This document shows, piece by piece, positions 53,816 through 63,782 of a stretch of 64,000 nucleotides of DNA. The translations under genes were made by a program, and so were the position numbers. Position 1 is the first letter of the stretch, and every line of letters begins with the position of its first letter. The DNA comes from Aphelocoma coerulescens (taxonomy: Eukaryota; Chordata; Aves; Passeriformes; Corvidae). The notes under the pieces were generated by a model, which was given only the letters and a program-made list of their open reading frames with translations, ran no database searches and was not told the origin of the DNA. Location: contig NW_027183595.1 in assembly GCF_041296385.1 (NCBI RefSeq), positions 124,001 through 188,000 of the forward strand, given 5' to 3'.

Positions 53816-56800
53816 CCCAAATCCCCTCCCAGTCCCCCCAATCCCCCCCCAATCCCCTCCCAGTCCCTCCCAGTCCCGCCAAATCCCCTCCCAGTCGCTC
53901 CCAGTCTCTCCCAATCCCCCCCAAATCCCCTCCCAGTCCCTCCCAGTACCCCCCAGACCCCCTCCCAGTGCCCCCAACCCCCCTCCCAGCCGCTCCCAGT
54001 TTGTCCCAGTCGCTCCCAGTCCCCCCCAATCCCCTCCCAGTTGCTCCCAGTCCCCCCAAATCCCCTCCCAGTCCCTCCCAGTCCCCCCAATCCCCTCCCA
54101 GTCCCCTCCCAGTCCCTCCCAGTTCATCCCAGTCCCTCCCACTCCCCTCCAACTCCCTCCCAGTCCCGCCCAGTCCCTCCCACTCCCTCCCAATCCCCTC
54201 CCAGTCCCCCCCAATCCCCTCCCAGTGCCCCCAAATCCCCTCCCAGTCGCTCCCAGTCCCCCCAATCCCCTCCCAGTCCCCCCCAATCCCCTCCCAGTCG
54301 CTCCCAGTCCCCCCAATCCCCTCCCAGTCCCCCCAAATCCCCTCCCAGTCCCCTCCCAGTCCCCCCAAATCCCCTCCCAGTCCCCCCAAATCCCCTCCCA
54401 GTCGCTCCCAGTCCCCCCAATCCCCTCCCAGTCCCCCCCAGTCCCCCCAACCCCCCTCCCAGTCCCTCCCAATCCCCCCCAATCCCCCCCCAATCCCCTC
54501 CCAGTCCCCCCAGAGAGGGTTCCAGTCCCTCCCAGTCCCCCCAATCCCCTCCCAGTCCCCCCCAATCCCCTCCCAGTCGCTCCCAGTCCCCCCAATCCCC
54601 TCCCAGTCCCCCCAAATCCCCTCCCAGTCCCCTCCCAGTCCCCCCAAATCCCCTCCCAGTCCCCCCAAATCCCCTCCCAGTCCGTCCCAGTCCCCCCAAA
54701 TCCCCTCCCAGTTGCTCCCAGTCCCTCCCAATCCCCCCAAATCCCCTCCCAGTCCCCCCAGTCCCCCCAAATCCCCTCCCAGTCCCTTCCAGTGCCCCCC
54801 CAATCCCCTCCCAGTCCCCCCAAATCCCCTCCCAATCCCCTCCCAGTCCCCCCAAATCCCCTCCCAGTCGCTCCCAGTCCCTCCCAGTCCCCCCAATCCC
54901 CTCCCAGTCCCCCCCAGTCCCCCCAAATCCCCTCCCAGTCCCTTCCAGTGCCCCCTCAATCCCCTCCCAGTCCCCCCAAATCCCCTCCCAATCCCCTCCC
55001 AGTCCCCCCAATCCCCTCCCACTCCCCTCCAATCCCCTCCCAGTCCCGCCCAGTCCCTCCCACTCCCTCCCAATCCCCTCCCAGTCCCCCCAAATCCCCT
55101 CCCAGTGCCCCCAAATCCCCTCCCAGTCGCTCCCAGTCCCCCCAATCCCCTCCCAGTCCCCCCCAGTCCCCCCAACCCCCCTCCCAGTCCCTCCCAGTCC
55201 CCCCCAATCCCCCCCCAATCCCCTCCCAGTCCCCCCAGAGAGGGTTCCAGTCCCTCCCAGTCCCCCCAATCCCCTCCCAGTCCCTCCCAGTCCCCCCAAT
55301 CCCCTCCCAGTCCCCCCCAATCCCCTCCCAGTCGCTCCCAGTCCCCCCAATCCCCTCCCAGTCCCCCCAAATCCCCTCCCAGTCCCCTCCCAGTCCCCCC
55401 AAATCCCCTCCCAGTCCGTCCCAGTCCCCCCAAATCCCCTCCCAGTTGCTCCCAGTCCCTCCCAATCCCCCCAAATCCCCTCCCAGTCCCCCCCAGTCCC
55501 CCCAAATCCCCTCCCAGTCCCTTCCAGTGCCCCCCCAATCCCCTCCCAGTCCCCCCAAATCCCCTCCCAATCCCCTCCCAGTCCCCCCAATCCCCTCCCA
55601 CTCCCCTCCAATCCCCTCCCAGTCCCGCCCAGTCCCTCCCACTCCCTCCCAATCCCCTCCCAGTCCCTCCCAGTCCCCTCCCAGTGCCCCCAAATCCCCT
55701 CCCAGTCGCTCCCAGTCCCCCCAATCCCCTCCCAGTCCCCCCCAGTCCCCCCAACCCCCCTCCCAGTCCCTCCCAGTCCCCCCCAATCCCCCCCCAATCC
55801 CCTCCCAGTTCCCCCAGAGAGGGTTCCAGTCCCTCCCAGTCCCCCCAATCCCCTCCCAGTCCCCCCCAATCCCCTCCCAGTCGCTCCCAGTCCCCCCAAT
55901 CCCCTCCCAGTCCGTCCCAGTCCCCCCAAATCCCCTCCCAGTTGCTCCCAGTCCCCCCAGTCCCCCCAAATCCCCTCCCAGTCCCTTCCAGTGCCCCCCC
56001 AATCCCCTCCCAGTCCCCCCAAATCCCCTCCCAATCCCCTCCCAGTCCCTCCCAGTCCCCCCAATCCCCTCCCAGTGCTCCCAAATCCCCTCCCAGTCGC
56101 TCCCAGTCCCTCCCAGTCCCCCCAATCCCCTCCCAGTCCCCCCCAGTCCCCCCAAATCCCCTCCCAGTCCCTTCCAGTGCCCCCCCAATCCCCTCCCAGT
56201 CCCCCCAAATCCCCTCCCAATCCCCTCCCAGTCCCCCCAATCCCCTCCCAGTCCCCTCCAATCCCCTCCCAGTCCCGCCCAGTCCCTCCCACTCCCTCCC
56301 AATCCCCTCCCAGTCCCCCCAAATCCCCTCCCAGTGCCCCCAAATCCCCTCCCAGTCGCTCCCAGTCCCCCCAATCCCCTCCCAGTCCCCCCCAGTCCCC
56401 CCAACCCCCCTCCCAGTCCCTCCCAGTCCCCCCCAATCCCCCCCCAATCCCCTCCCAGTCCCCCCAGAGAGGGTTCCAGTCCCTCCCAGTCCCCCCAATC
56501 CCCTCCCAGACCCCCCCAATCCCCTCCCAGTCGCTCCCAGTCCCCCCAATCCCCTCCCAGTCCCCCCAAATCCCCTCCCAGTCCCCTCCCAGTCCCCCCA
56601 AATCCCCTCCCAGTCCCCCCAAATCCCCTCCCAGTCCGTCCCAGTCCCCCCAAATCCCCTCCCAGTTGCTCCCAGTCCCTCCCAATCCCCCCAAATCCCC
56701 TCCCAGTCCCTTCCAGTGCCCCCCCAATCCCCTCCCAGTCCCCCCAAATCCCCTCCCAATCCCCTCCCAGTCCCCCCAATCCCCTCCCAGTCCCTCCCAA

Positions 56801-56976
56801 TCCCCTCCCAGTCCCCCCAAATCCCCTCCCAGTCCCCCCAAATCCCCTCCCAGTCGCTCCCAGTCCCTCCCAGTCCCCCCAATCCCCTCCCAGTCTCTCC
56901 CAATCCCCCCCAACCCCCCTCCCAGCCGCTCCCAGCCGCTCCCAGTTTGTCCCAGCGGCCCCCAGTCGCCGCTGAC
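53816..56976. repeat. About 15 bp minisatellite CCCCTCCCAGTCCCC with higher-order structure
   Basis: About 200 units of AATCCCCTCCCAGTC and GCTCCCAGTCCCCCC. A rarer variant containing CAGAGAGGGTTCCAGTCCC occurs near 54511, 55236, 55814 and 56465, showing a higher-order period of about 580-725 bp. Both strands have stop-free frames of hundreds of codons. The sense strand gives GGDWEGIGGTGRDWE-like peptide. Confidence 0.95.
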
Positions 56977-57246
56977 CCCGGCGCAGCTGCGGCAGTCGCG
57001 GTGCTCCTCGCACAGGACGCAGTTCTGGGGGTGCAGCACCAGGCGGGGAGCCCCGAAATCGCCGGAATCGGCCCCAAAAGCCGCGCAGGGAGCCCCGGCC
57101 TTGGGGGGGGGGTCCCGGGGGTGGCACGAGGAGCTGGGGGGGCACCAGGCGCACCCCAAATCCGCCAGGCACGAGAGGCACGAGGGGCGCGAGGGGCACC
57201 CCCCGGGGGACCCCCGGAAGGGCTCCAGGAAGAAAAAGGAGATTTC
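56977..57246 (-). CDS. MEGF8: MEGF8 exon e3: PSI module
   Basis: The 270-base exon has 90 codons: EISFFFLEPFRGSPGG, CPSRPSCLSCLADLGCAWC, PPSSSCHPRDPP, then PRLVLHPQNCVLCEEHRDCR and SCAG. It matches mammalian EISFFFLEPYRSSS, CLGCLADQGCGWC and CPLCEEHRDCHAC. Acceptor TGCAG|GAAATC. The inferred donor is GGG|GTCAGC, unusually weak; I place it by homology because the next residues must be DPFCEW from e4. The frame stays open past the donor into the intron as far as 54124. Confidence 0.93.
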
Positions 57247-58350
57247 CTGCACCCCAAAAAAAACAAAAACCACCATGGGATTTTGGGGGGGTTTGGGGGG
57301 GTTGGGGGGGATTTGGGGGGGATTGGAGGGATTTTGGGGGGGATTTGGGGGGATTTGAGGGGAGTTTGGGGGGATTTGGGGGGATTTAGGGAAGTGTGGG
57401 GGGATTTGGGGGAGTTGGAGGGGGATTTGGGGGGATTTGGAGGGAGTTTGGGGTGGTTTGGGGGCATTTGGGGGGATATAGGGGGGGTTTGGGGGGATTT
57501 GGAGGGAGTTTGGGGGGGATTTTAGGGGATTTTGGGGGGGTTTGGGGTAATTTGGGGGAAGTTTGGGGGGGATTTGGGGATTTTGGGGGAATTTTGGGGG
57601 GGGTTTGGGGGGATTTTAGGGGATTTTGGGGGGGTTTGGGGGAATTTGGGGGAAGTTTGGGGGGGATTTGGGGTTTTTGGGGGGATTTTGCGGGGATTTG
57701 GAGGGGTTTGGGGGCAGTTTGGGGGAGTTTGGGGGGGGTTGGGGGGATTTTGGGGGGGATTTGAGGGCATTTTGGGGGATTTAGGGGGGATTTGGGGGGA
57801 TTTTAGGAAAGTTTGGGGGGATTTGGGGGCATTTAAGGGGATTTAGGGGGATTTGGGGGGATTTTAGGAAAGTTTGGGGGGATTTGGAGGGGTTTGGGGG
57901 GATTTTGGGGGAGTTTGGGGGGGGTTGGGGGGATTTGGAGGGAGTTTGGGGGGATTTGAGGGCATTTTGGGGGATTTAGGGGGGATTTTGGGGGGATTTT
58001 AGGAAAGTTTGGGGGAATTTGGGGGAAGTTTGGGGGAGATTTGGGGATTTGGGGGGATTTGGGGGGGGGTTGGGGGGATTTGGAGGGGTTTGGGGAGATT
58101 TTGGGGGAGTTTGGGGGGGATTTGGGGGGTTTGGGGGGAGCTTGGGGGGGATTTGGGGGGATTTTCAGGGGGATTTGGGGGGAATTTAGGAAAGTTTGGG
58201 GGAATTTTGGGGGGATTTTCGGGGGGATTGGGGGATTTTGGGGGGATTTGGGGGAGATTTTAGGGCAGTTTGGGGGGGAATTGGGGATTTTGGGGGGGAT
58301 TTGGGGAGATTTTGGGGGGATTGGGGGGGGTGAGGGAGGTTTTGGGGGGG
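57247..58350. repeat. G-rich minisatellite GGGGATTTGGGGGGATTTT
   Basis: An irregular G-run array on the plus strand (GGGGGGATTTGGGG, TTTAGGAAAGTTTGGGGG, GGAGTTTGGGGG), immediately upstream of e3 in the transcript. A stretch near 57780-57870 and again at 57960-58020 repeats TTTTAGGAAAGTTTGGGG. Confidence 0.9.
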
Positions 58351-58925
58351 TTAAAGAGGGGAAGAAACCCCAAATAGTGCCAAAAATAGCCCCAAAATCG
58401 CCCCAAAATAGTCCCAGAATAGCTCTAAAATAGCCACAAACCAGCCCCAAAATAACCCAAAAATAGCCCCAAAAATAACCCAGAAATAGCCCAAAAACAG
58501 CCCCAGAATAACCCAAAAATAACCACAAAATAGCCCTAAAATAACCCCAAAAGTAGCCCAAAAATAGCCCCAAAACAGCCCCAAAATAACCCAAAAATAG
58601 CCCCAAAAATAACCCCAAAATAGCCCAAAAACAGCCCCAAAAATAACCCCAAAACAGCCCCAAAATAACCCAAAAATAGCCCCAAGTAGCCCTAAAATAG
58701 TCCCAAAAATAGGCCTAAAATAACCCCAAAACAACCCCAAACCAACCCAAAAAAAACCCCAAAATAACCCAAAACAGCCCCAACAATAACCCAAAAATAG
58801 CCATAAAATAGCCCCAAAATAACCCCAAAAGTAACCCCAAAATAGCCCCAAAACAACCCCAAAAATGACCCCAAAACAGCCCCAAAAATAACCGAAACCA
58901 GCCCCAAAATCGCCCCTCAATCCCC
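58351..58925. repeat. Short array CCCCAAAATAACCCAAAAATAG
   Basis: About 45 units of 11-13 bp, AGCCCCAAAATAACC and CAAAAATAGCCCC. The G/C strand skew inverts between this block and the previous one near 58355 without an exon at the boundary. Confidence 0.9.
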
Positions 58926-61513
58926 CAAATCTGCTCCAAAAATTCCCAAAAAATTCCCAAATTTTTCCCAAATTTCCCCCACAGACTCCAGACCCACTCA
59001 GGGGCCCCCAAAAATTCCCAAAACCCCCCAAAAATCCCCCAAAAAATCCCTAAAGGCCCCCCAAAACCCCGCCAAAAAAATCCCAGAAAAATCCCCCCAA
59101 AATTCCCCAAAAATTCCCAAAAAATTCCAAAAAATTCCCAAAAATTCCCAAAACAATCCCAGACTTCCCTCACGGATTCCAGACCCACTCAGAGCCCCCC
59201 AAACCCCCCAAAATTCCCCCAAAACCCCTCAAAAAAAAAAACCAAAAAAAACCAAAAAAAAAACCCCCAAAACCCCCCAAAAAATTCCCAAAAAATTCCC
59301 AAAAAATTCCCAAAAATTCCCCAACAATTCCCGGACTTTCCCCCATACTCCCGACCCCCCTCAGAGCCCCCCAAGCCCCCCAAAATCCCCCAAAACCCCG
59401 CAAAAAAAAACCCAAAAAAAACCAAAAACGCCCCAAAAAAACCCCCAAAAAATTCCCAAAAAATTCCCAAAAATTCCCCAAAAATTCCCGGACTTTCCCA
59501 ACGGACTCCAGACCCCCTCAGAGCCCCCCAAACTCCCCCAAAACCCCCCTAAATCCCCCCAAAACCCCTCAAAAAACCCCCAAAAAACCCAAAAAAAACC
59601 CCCAAAAACCCCCCAAAAATTCCCAAAAAATTCCCAAAAATTCCCAAAAAATTCCCGGACTTCCCCACGGACTCCAGACCCCCTCAGAGCCCCCCAAACC
59701 CCCCAAAACCCCTCAAAAAAAACCCAAAAAACCCAAAAAAAACCCCAAAAAAACCCAAAACCCCCCAAAACCCCCCAAAAATTCCCAAAAAATTCCCCAA
59801 AAATTCCCAAAAATTCCCCAAAAATTCCCGGACTTTCCCCCATACTCCAGACCCCCTCAGAGCCCCCCAAGCCCCCCAAAATTCCCCAAAACCCCTCAAA
59901 AAAACCCCCATTAAAACCCCCAAAAAAACCAAAAAACCCCCCAAAAACCCCCCAAAAATTCCCAAAAAATTCCCCAAAATTCCCCAAAAATTCCCGGACT
60001 TTCCCAACGGACTCCAGACCCACTCAGAGCCCCCCAAACTCCCCCAAAACCCCCCTAAATCCCCCCAAAATCCCCCAAAACCCCTCAAAAAAAACCCCAT
60101 TAAAACCCCCAAAAAAACCAAAAAACCCCCCAAAAACCCCCCAAAAATTCCCAAAAAATTCCCAAAAATTCCCCAAAAATTCCCGGACTTTCCCAACGGA
60201 CTCCCGACCCCCTCAGAGCCCCCCAAGCCCCCCAAAACCCCCCAAAACCCCTCAAAAAAACCCCATAAAAACCCAAAAAAAAACCAAAAAAAAAACCCAA
60301 AACCCCCCAAAAATTCCCAAAAAATTCCCAAAAATTCCCCAACAATTCCCGGACTTTCCCAACGGACTCCAGACCCCCTCAGAGCCCCCCAAGCCCCCCA
60401 AAATTCCCCAAAACCCCTCAAAAAAAACCCATAAAAACCCCCAAAAAAACCAAAAAACCCCCCAAAAACCCCCCAAAAATTCCCAAAAAATTCCCAAAAA
60501 TTCCCCAACAATTCCCGGACTTTCCCAACGGACTCCAGACCCCCTCAGAGCCCCCCAAACTCCCCCAAAACCCCCCTAAATCCCCCCAAAATCCCCCAAA
60601 ACTCCGCAAAAAAACCCCAAAAAAACCCAAAAACCCCCCAAAAACCCCCCAAAAATTCCCAAAAAATTCCCAAAAATTCCCCAACAATTCCCAGACTTTC
60701 CCACGGACTCCAGACCCCCTCAGAGCCCCCCAAACCCCCCAAACCCCCTCAAAAAAAACCCATAAAAACCCAAAAAAACCCAAAAAAAAAACCCCAAAAC
60801 CCCCCAAAACCCCCCAAAAAATTCCCAAAAATTCCCAAAAATTCCCGGACTTTCCCCCATACTCCCGACCCCCTCAGAGCCCCCCAAGCCCCCCAAAATC
60901 CCCCAAAACCCCGCAAAAAAAACCCCAAAAAAACCCAAAAACCCCCCAAAAAACCCCCCAAAAATTCCCAAAAAATTCCCAAAAAATTCCCAAAAATTCC
61001 CGGACTTTCCCAACGGACTCCAGACCCCCTCAGAGCCCCCCAAACTCCCCCAAAACCCCCCTAAATCCCCCCAAAACCCCTCAAAAAACCCCCAAAAAAC
61101 CCAAAAAAAACCCCCAAAAACCCCCCCAAAAATTCCCAAAAAATTCCCAAAAATTCCCAAAAAATTCCCGGACTTCCCCACGGACTCCAGACCCCCTCAG
61201 AGCCCCCCAAACCCCCCAAAACCCCTCAAAAAAAACCCCAAAAAACCAAAAAAAAACACCAAAAAACCCCAAAAACCCCCCCAAAAATTCCCAAAAAATT
61301 CCCCAAAAAATTCCCAAAAAATTCCCGGACTTTCCCACGGACTCCAAACCCCCTCAGAGCCCCCCAAACTCCCCCAAAACCCCCCAAAATCCCCCAAAAC
61401 CCCGCAAAAAAAACCCCATAAAAACCCAAAAACCCCCCAAAACCCCCCCCAAAAAATTCCCAAAAAATTCCCAAAAATTCCCAAAAATTCCCGGACTTTC
61501 CCGACGGACTCAC
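58926..61513. repeat. About 165-170 bp array, about 15 units
   Basis: Units begin GGACTTTCCCAACGGACTCC, AGACCCCCTCAGAGCCCCCC and end AAAAATTCCCAAAAATTCCC. The marker CAGACCCC-CTCAGAG recurs near 58983, 59166, 59346, 59506, 59670, 59846, 60010, 60185, 60365, 60531, 60706, 60851, 61015, 61184 and 61339. The unit starts three bases inside the e2 donor (GAGTCCGT on the minus strand), without exon sequence. Confidence 0.94.
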
Positions 61514-61712
61514 GCTGCCCCCGGGCACCCCGGTGCGGTCCCAGGTGAGGGTGAGCTCGCTGCTGAGCCCCCCCGAGGCGTTCAGGTGCCCCTCGACCTG
61601 CACCAGGTAGCGATTCCCGCGCTCCGGGGCCCCGAAGAGCCGCTCGGGCCGGGGCCGCCGCAGGGGCCTCGTCTCGCGCTCCTGCTGAGCCCCCCCAGCG
61701 CCCCACTTCCTC
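61514..61712 (-). CDS. MEGF8: MEGF8 exon e2: segment before the PSI cluster
   Basis: The exon starts EEVGRW in the frame coming from e1, and continues one frame over as AQQERETRPLRRPRPERLF, GAPERGNRYLVQVEGHLNAS and SSELTLTWDRTGVPGGS. Mammalian MEGF8 has EEVGRWVAHQEKETRRL...YAVEIQGQLNGS...WDRTGVPGGS. A run of seven C at 61690-61696 (plus strand) would be six in an unbroken frame; with that change the exon is 198 bases, 66 codons, phase 0 at both ends. Acceptor CCCCAG|GAGGAA; donor AGC|GTGAGT. Confidence 0.92.
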
Positions 61713-62840
61713 CTGGGGGGGTCCCCGAAATTGGGAGGGGGCGTCAGAGGCGGGGGAGGCACCCCGAAAAAACCCCGGCCCGAAATTCCGCTTTTTTGCC
61801 CCAAAATTCCCCAATTTGAGCCCTCAAAAGGGGAAAAATCGCTGTTTTTTCTCCGGTTTTGGGGGTGAGATCCCAAAATTTGGGGGTCCCAGAATTTGGG
61901 GAGGGGGCGTCAGAGGCGGGGGAGCCGCCCTGAAAAAACCCCGGCCCGAAATTCCGCTTTTTTGCCCCAAAATTCCCCAATTTGAGCCCTCAAAAGGGGA
62001 AAAATCGCGGGTTTTTTTCTCCGTTTTTGGGGGTGAGAGCCCAAAATTTGGGGGTCCCAGAATTTGGGGAGGGGGCGTCAGAGGCGGGGGAGGCACCCCG
62101 AAAAAACCCCGGCCCGAAATTCCGCTTTTTTCCCCCAAAATTCCCCAATTTGAGTCCCTAAAAGGGTGAAATTGGTGATATTTTCTACGTTTTTTTGGGG
62201 GTGAGATCCCAAAATTTGGGGGTCCCAGAATTTGGGGAGGGGGCGTCAGAGGCGGGGGAGCCGCCCCGGAAAAACCCCGGCCCGAAATTCCGCTTTTTTG
62301 CCCCAAAATTCCCCAATTTGAGTCCCTAAAAGGGTGAAATGGCGGTTTTTTCCTCGTTTTTTGGGGTGAGATCCCAAAATTTGGGGGTTCCCGAATTTGG
62401 GGAGGGGGCGTCAGAGGCGGGGGAGCCGCCCCGGAAAAACCCCGGCCCGAAATTCCGCTTTTTTCCCCCAAAATTCCCCAATTTGAGCCCTCAAAAGGGG
62501 AAAAATCGCGGGTTTTTTCTCCGTTTTTGGGGGTGAGATCCTAAAATTTGGGGGTCCCCGAATTTGGGGAGGGGGCGTCAGAGGCGGGGGACCCCCCCAG
62601 GACAGCCCAGAGCCCCTCCCAAAAAAATCCCAAATTTTTGGAGATCCGAAACACCAAAATTCCGCTTTTTTGCCCCAAAATTCCCCAATTTGAGTCCCTA
62701 AAAGGGTGAAATTGGCGGTTTTTTCCTCGTTTTTTGGGGTGAGATCCCAAAATTTGGGGGTCCCAGAATTTGGGGAGGGGGCGTCAGAGGCGGGGGAGGC
62801 ACCCCGGAAAAACCCCGGCCCGAAATTCCGCTTTTTTGCC
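61713..62840. repeat. About 160-175 bp array, six to seven units, upstream of e2
   Basis: Units contain GGGGAGGGGGCGTCAGAGGC, GGGGGAGCCGCCCCG, AACCCCGGCCCGAAATTCCG, CCCCAAAATTCCCCAATTTG. The GGGGGCGTCAGAGGCGG marker recurs near 61739, 61903, 62073, 62231, 62406, 62571 and 62779. One unit (62590-62660) is replaced by unrelated sequence. The array starts just outside the e2 acceptor. Confidence 0.94.
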
Positions 62841-63731
62841 CCAAAATGCCCCAATTTTGGAGCCCCAAATTCCCCTAAAAATTCCCCCCGAATTCCCCCC
62901 AAATCCCCCCAAAATTCCCTAAAAATTCCCCCCCCAAAATTCCCCCCCCAAAAAAATCCCAAATCCCCAAAAAATCCCCCCAAAATCCCGCCAAAAATCC
63001 CCAAATCCCCCGAAAATCCGCTGAAAAAATCCCCGAAAATCCCCAAAAATTAAAAAAAATCCCCAAAATTCCCCAAATCCCCTCAAAGCTCCCCAAAACC
63101 CCCCAAAATGGGAAAAAAATCCCCCCAAAATGTGAAAATATTCCAAAAAATTCCAAAAAAATTCTAAAAAAAAATCAAAAAAAATTCAAAAAATTCCAAA
63201 AAAATTCAAAAAAAATCAAAAAAAATCCCCAAAAATTCCCCCAAAAATCCTCAAAAAATCCCTCAAAAATCCAAAGAAAATCCTAAAAAATTCCCAAAAA
63301 ATTCCCAAAAAATTCCCAAAAAATTTCGAAAAATCCCCAAAAATTCAAAAAAATCCCCAAAAAATCCCAAAAAATCCTAAAAAAAATCCCAAAAAATCCC
63401 CAAAAAATCCCACAAAAATCCCCCAAAAATCCAAAAAAATACCAAAAAAAATCAAAAAAATCCCCCCAAAAATTCAAAAAAATCCCCAAAACATTCCAAA
63501 AAAATCCCCCCAAAAATTCAAAAAAATCCCAAAAAAAAGCCCAAAAAATGCCCAAAAAATCCCCAAAAAATCCCTAAAAAATCCCCAAAAAATCCCCCAA
63601 AAATCCAAAAAAATCCCCCAAAAATCCCCCAAAAAATCCCCAAAAAAATCCCAAAAATCCCAAAAAATCCCAAAAAACCCCCAAAACCCCCAAAAATCCC
63701 CCAAATCCCCGAAAATGCCCCCAAAAGTCAC
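62841..63731. repeat. A-rich CCCCAAAAATTCCAAAAAA low-complexity block
   Basis: Irregular AAAAATCCCC and AAAAAATTCC words with no stable period. It separates the e2-side array from exon e1. No exon is seen. Confidence 0.82.
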
Positions 63732-63782
63732 CAGATCGGAGGAGTTGGGGCGTTTCCCGAGCTGTGCGACCACCGCCAGCCG
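63732..63782 (-). CDS. MEGF8: MEGF8 exon e1: short exon, 17 codons
   Basis: The 51-base exon encodes RLAVVAQLGKRPNSSDL, in phase 0 at both ends, and joins directly to EEVGRW of e2. Mammalian MEGF8 has RLHVLARMARGPDTENM at the same place, also 17 residues before EEVGRW. Acceptor ATCCAG|CGGC; donor CTG|GTGACT, a weak donor. It is the only non-repetitive sequence in this part of the window. Confidence 0.88.

Larger units (their letters stand above)
2324..63782 (-). other. MEGF8: MEGF8 gene, middle portion (18 recognised exons)
   Basis: Exons on the minus strand encode, in order, PSI cysteine modules, a calcium-binding EGF, EGF and laminin-EGF modules, a CUB domain, an EGF and five exons of a Kelch propeller. 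That order and the junction peptides (CEEHRDC, CPDVDEC, YYGDP, YGHSAAFHEA, GDTLVVLGGRSD) match MEGF8 as I know it from mammals, a protein of about 2,800 residues. Intron phases agree exon to exon once homopolymer indels are allowed for. The signal peptide, first CUB and first propeller lie beyond 64000; the last Kelch blade, later PSI/EGF modules, transmembrane segment and cytoplasmic tail lie before position 1. In mammals MEGF8 works with MOSMO and MGRN1 to remove Smoothened from the membrane, and its loss causes Carpenter syndrome type 2. Attractin is the nearest alternative but lacks this second CUB-Kelch set. Confidence 0.93.

Noticed and set aside
2324..63782. Attractin or attractin-like gene instead of MEGF8
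   Set aside because: Attractins share CUB, Kelch and PSI, but the sequence of a PSI cluster, calcium-binding EGF, laminin-EGF, second CUB, EGF and second propeller, and the peptides DPFCEW, YLARYPFGGCRGW and GDTLVVLGGRSD, fit MEGF8.
2324..63782. MEGF8 pseudogene
   Set aside because: Ten of the exons are intact with conserved cysteines and consistent phases. The frame breaks in others sit in long C/G runs and differ between duplicate copies, as expected for sequencing error.
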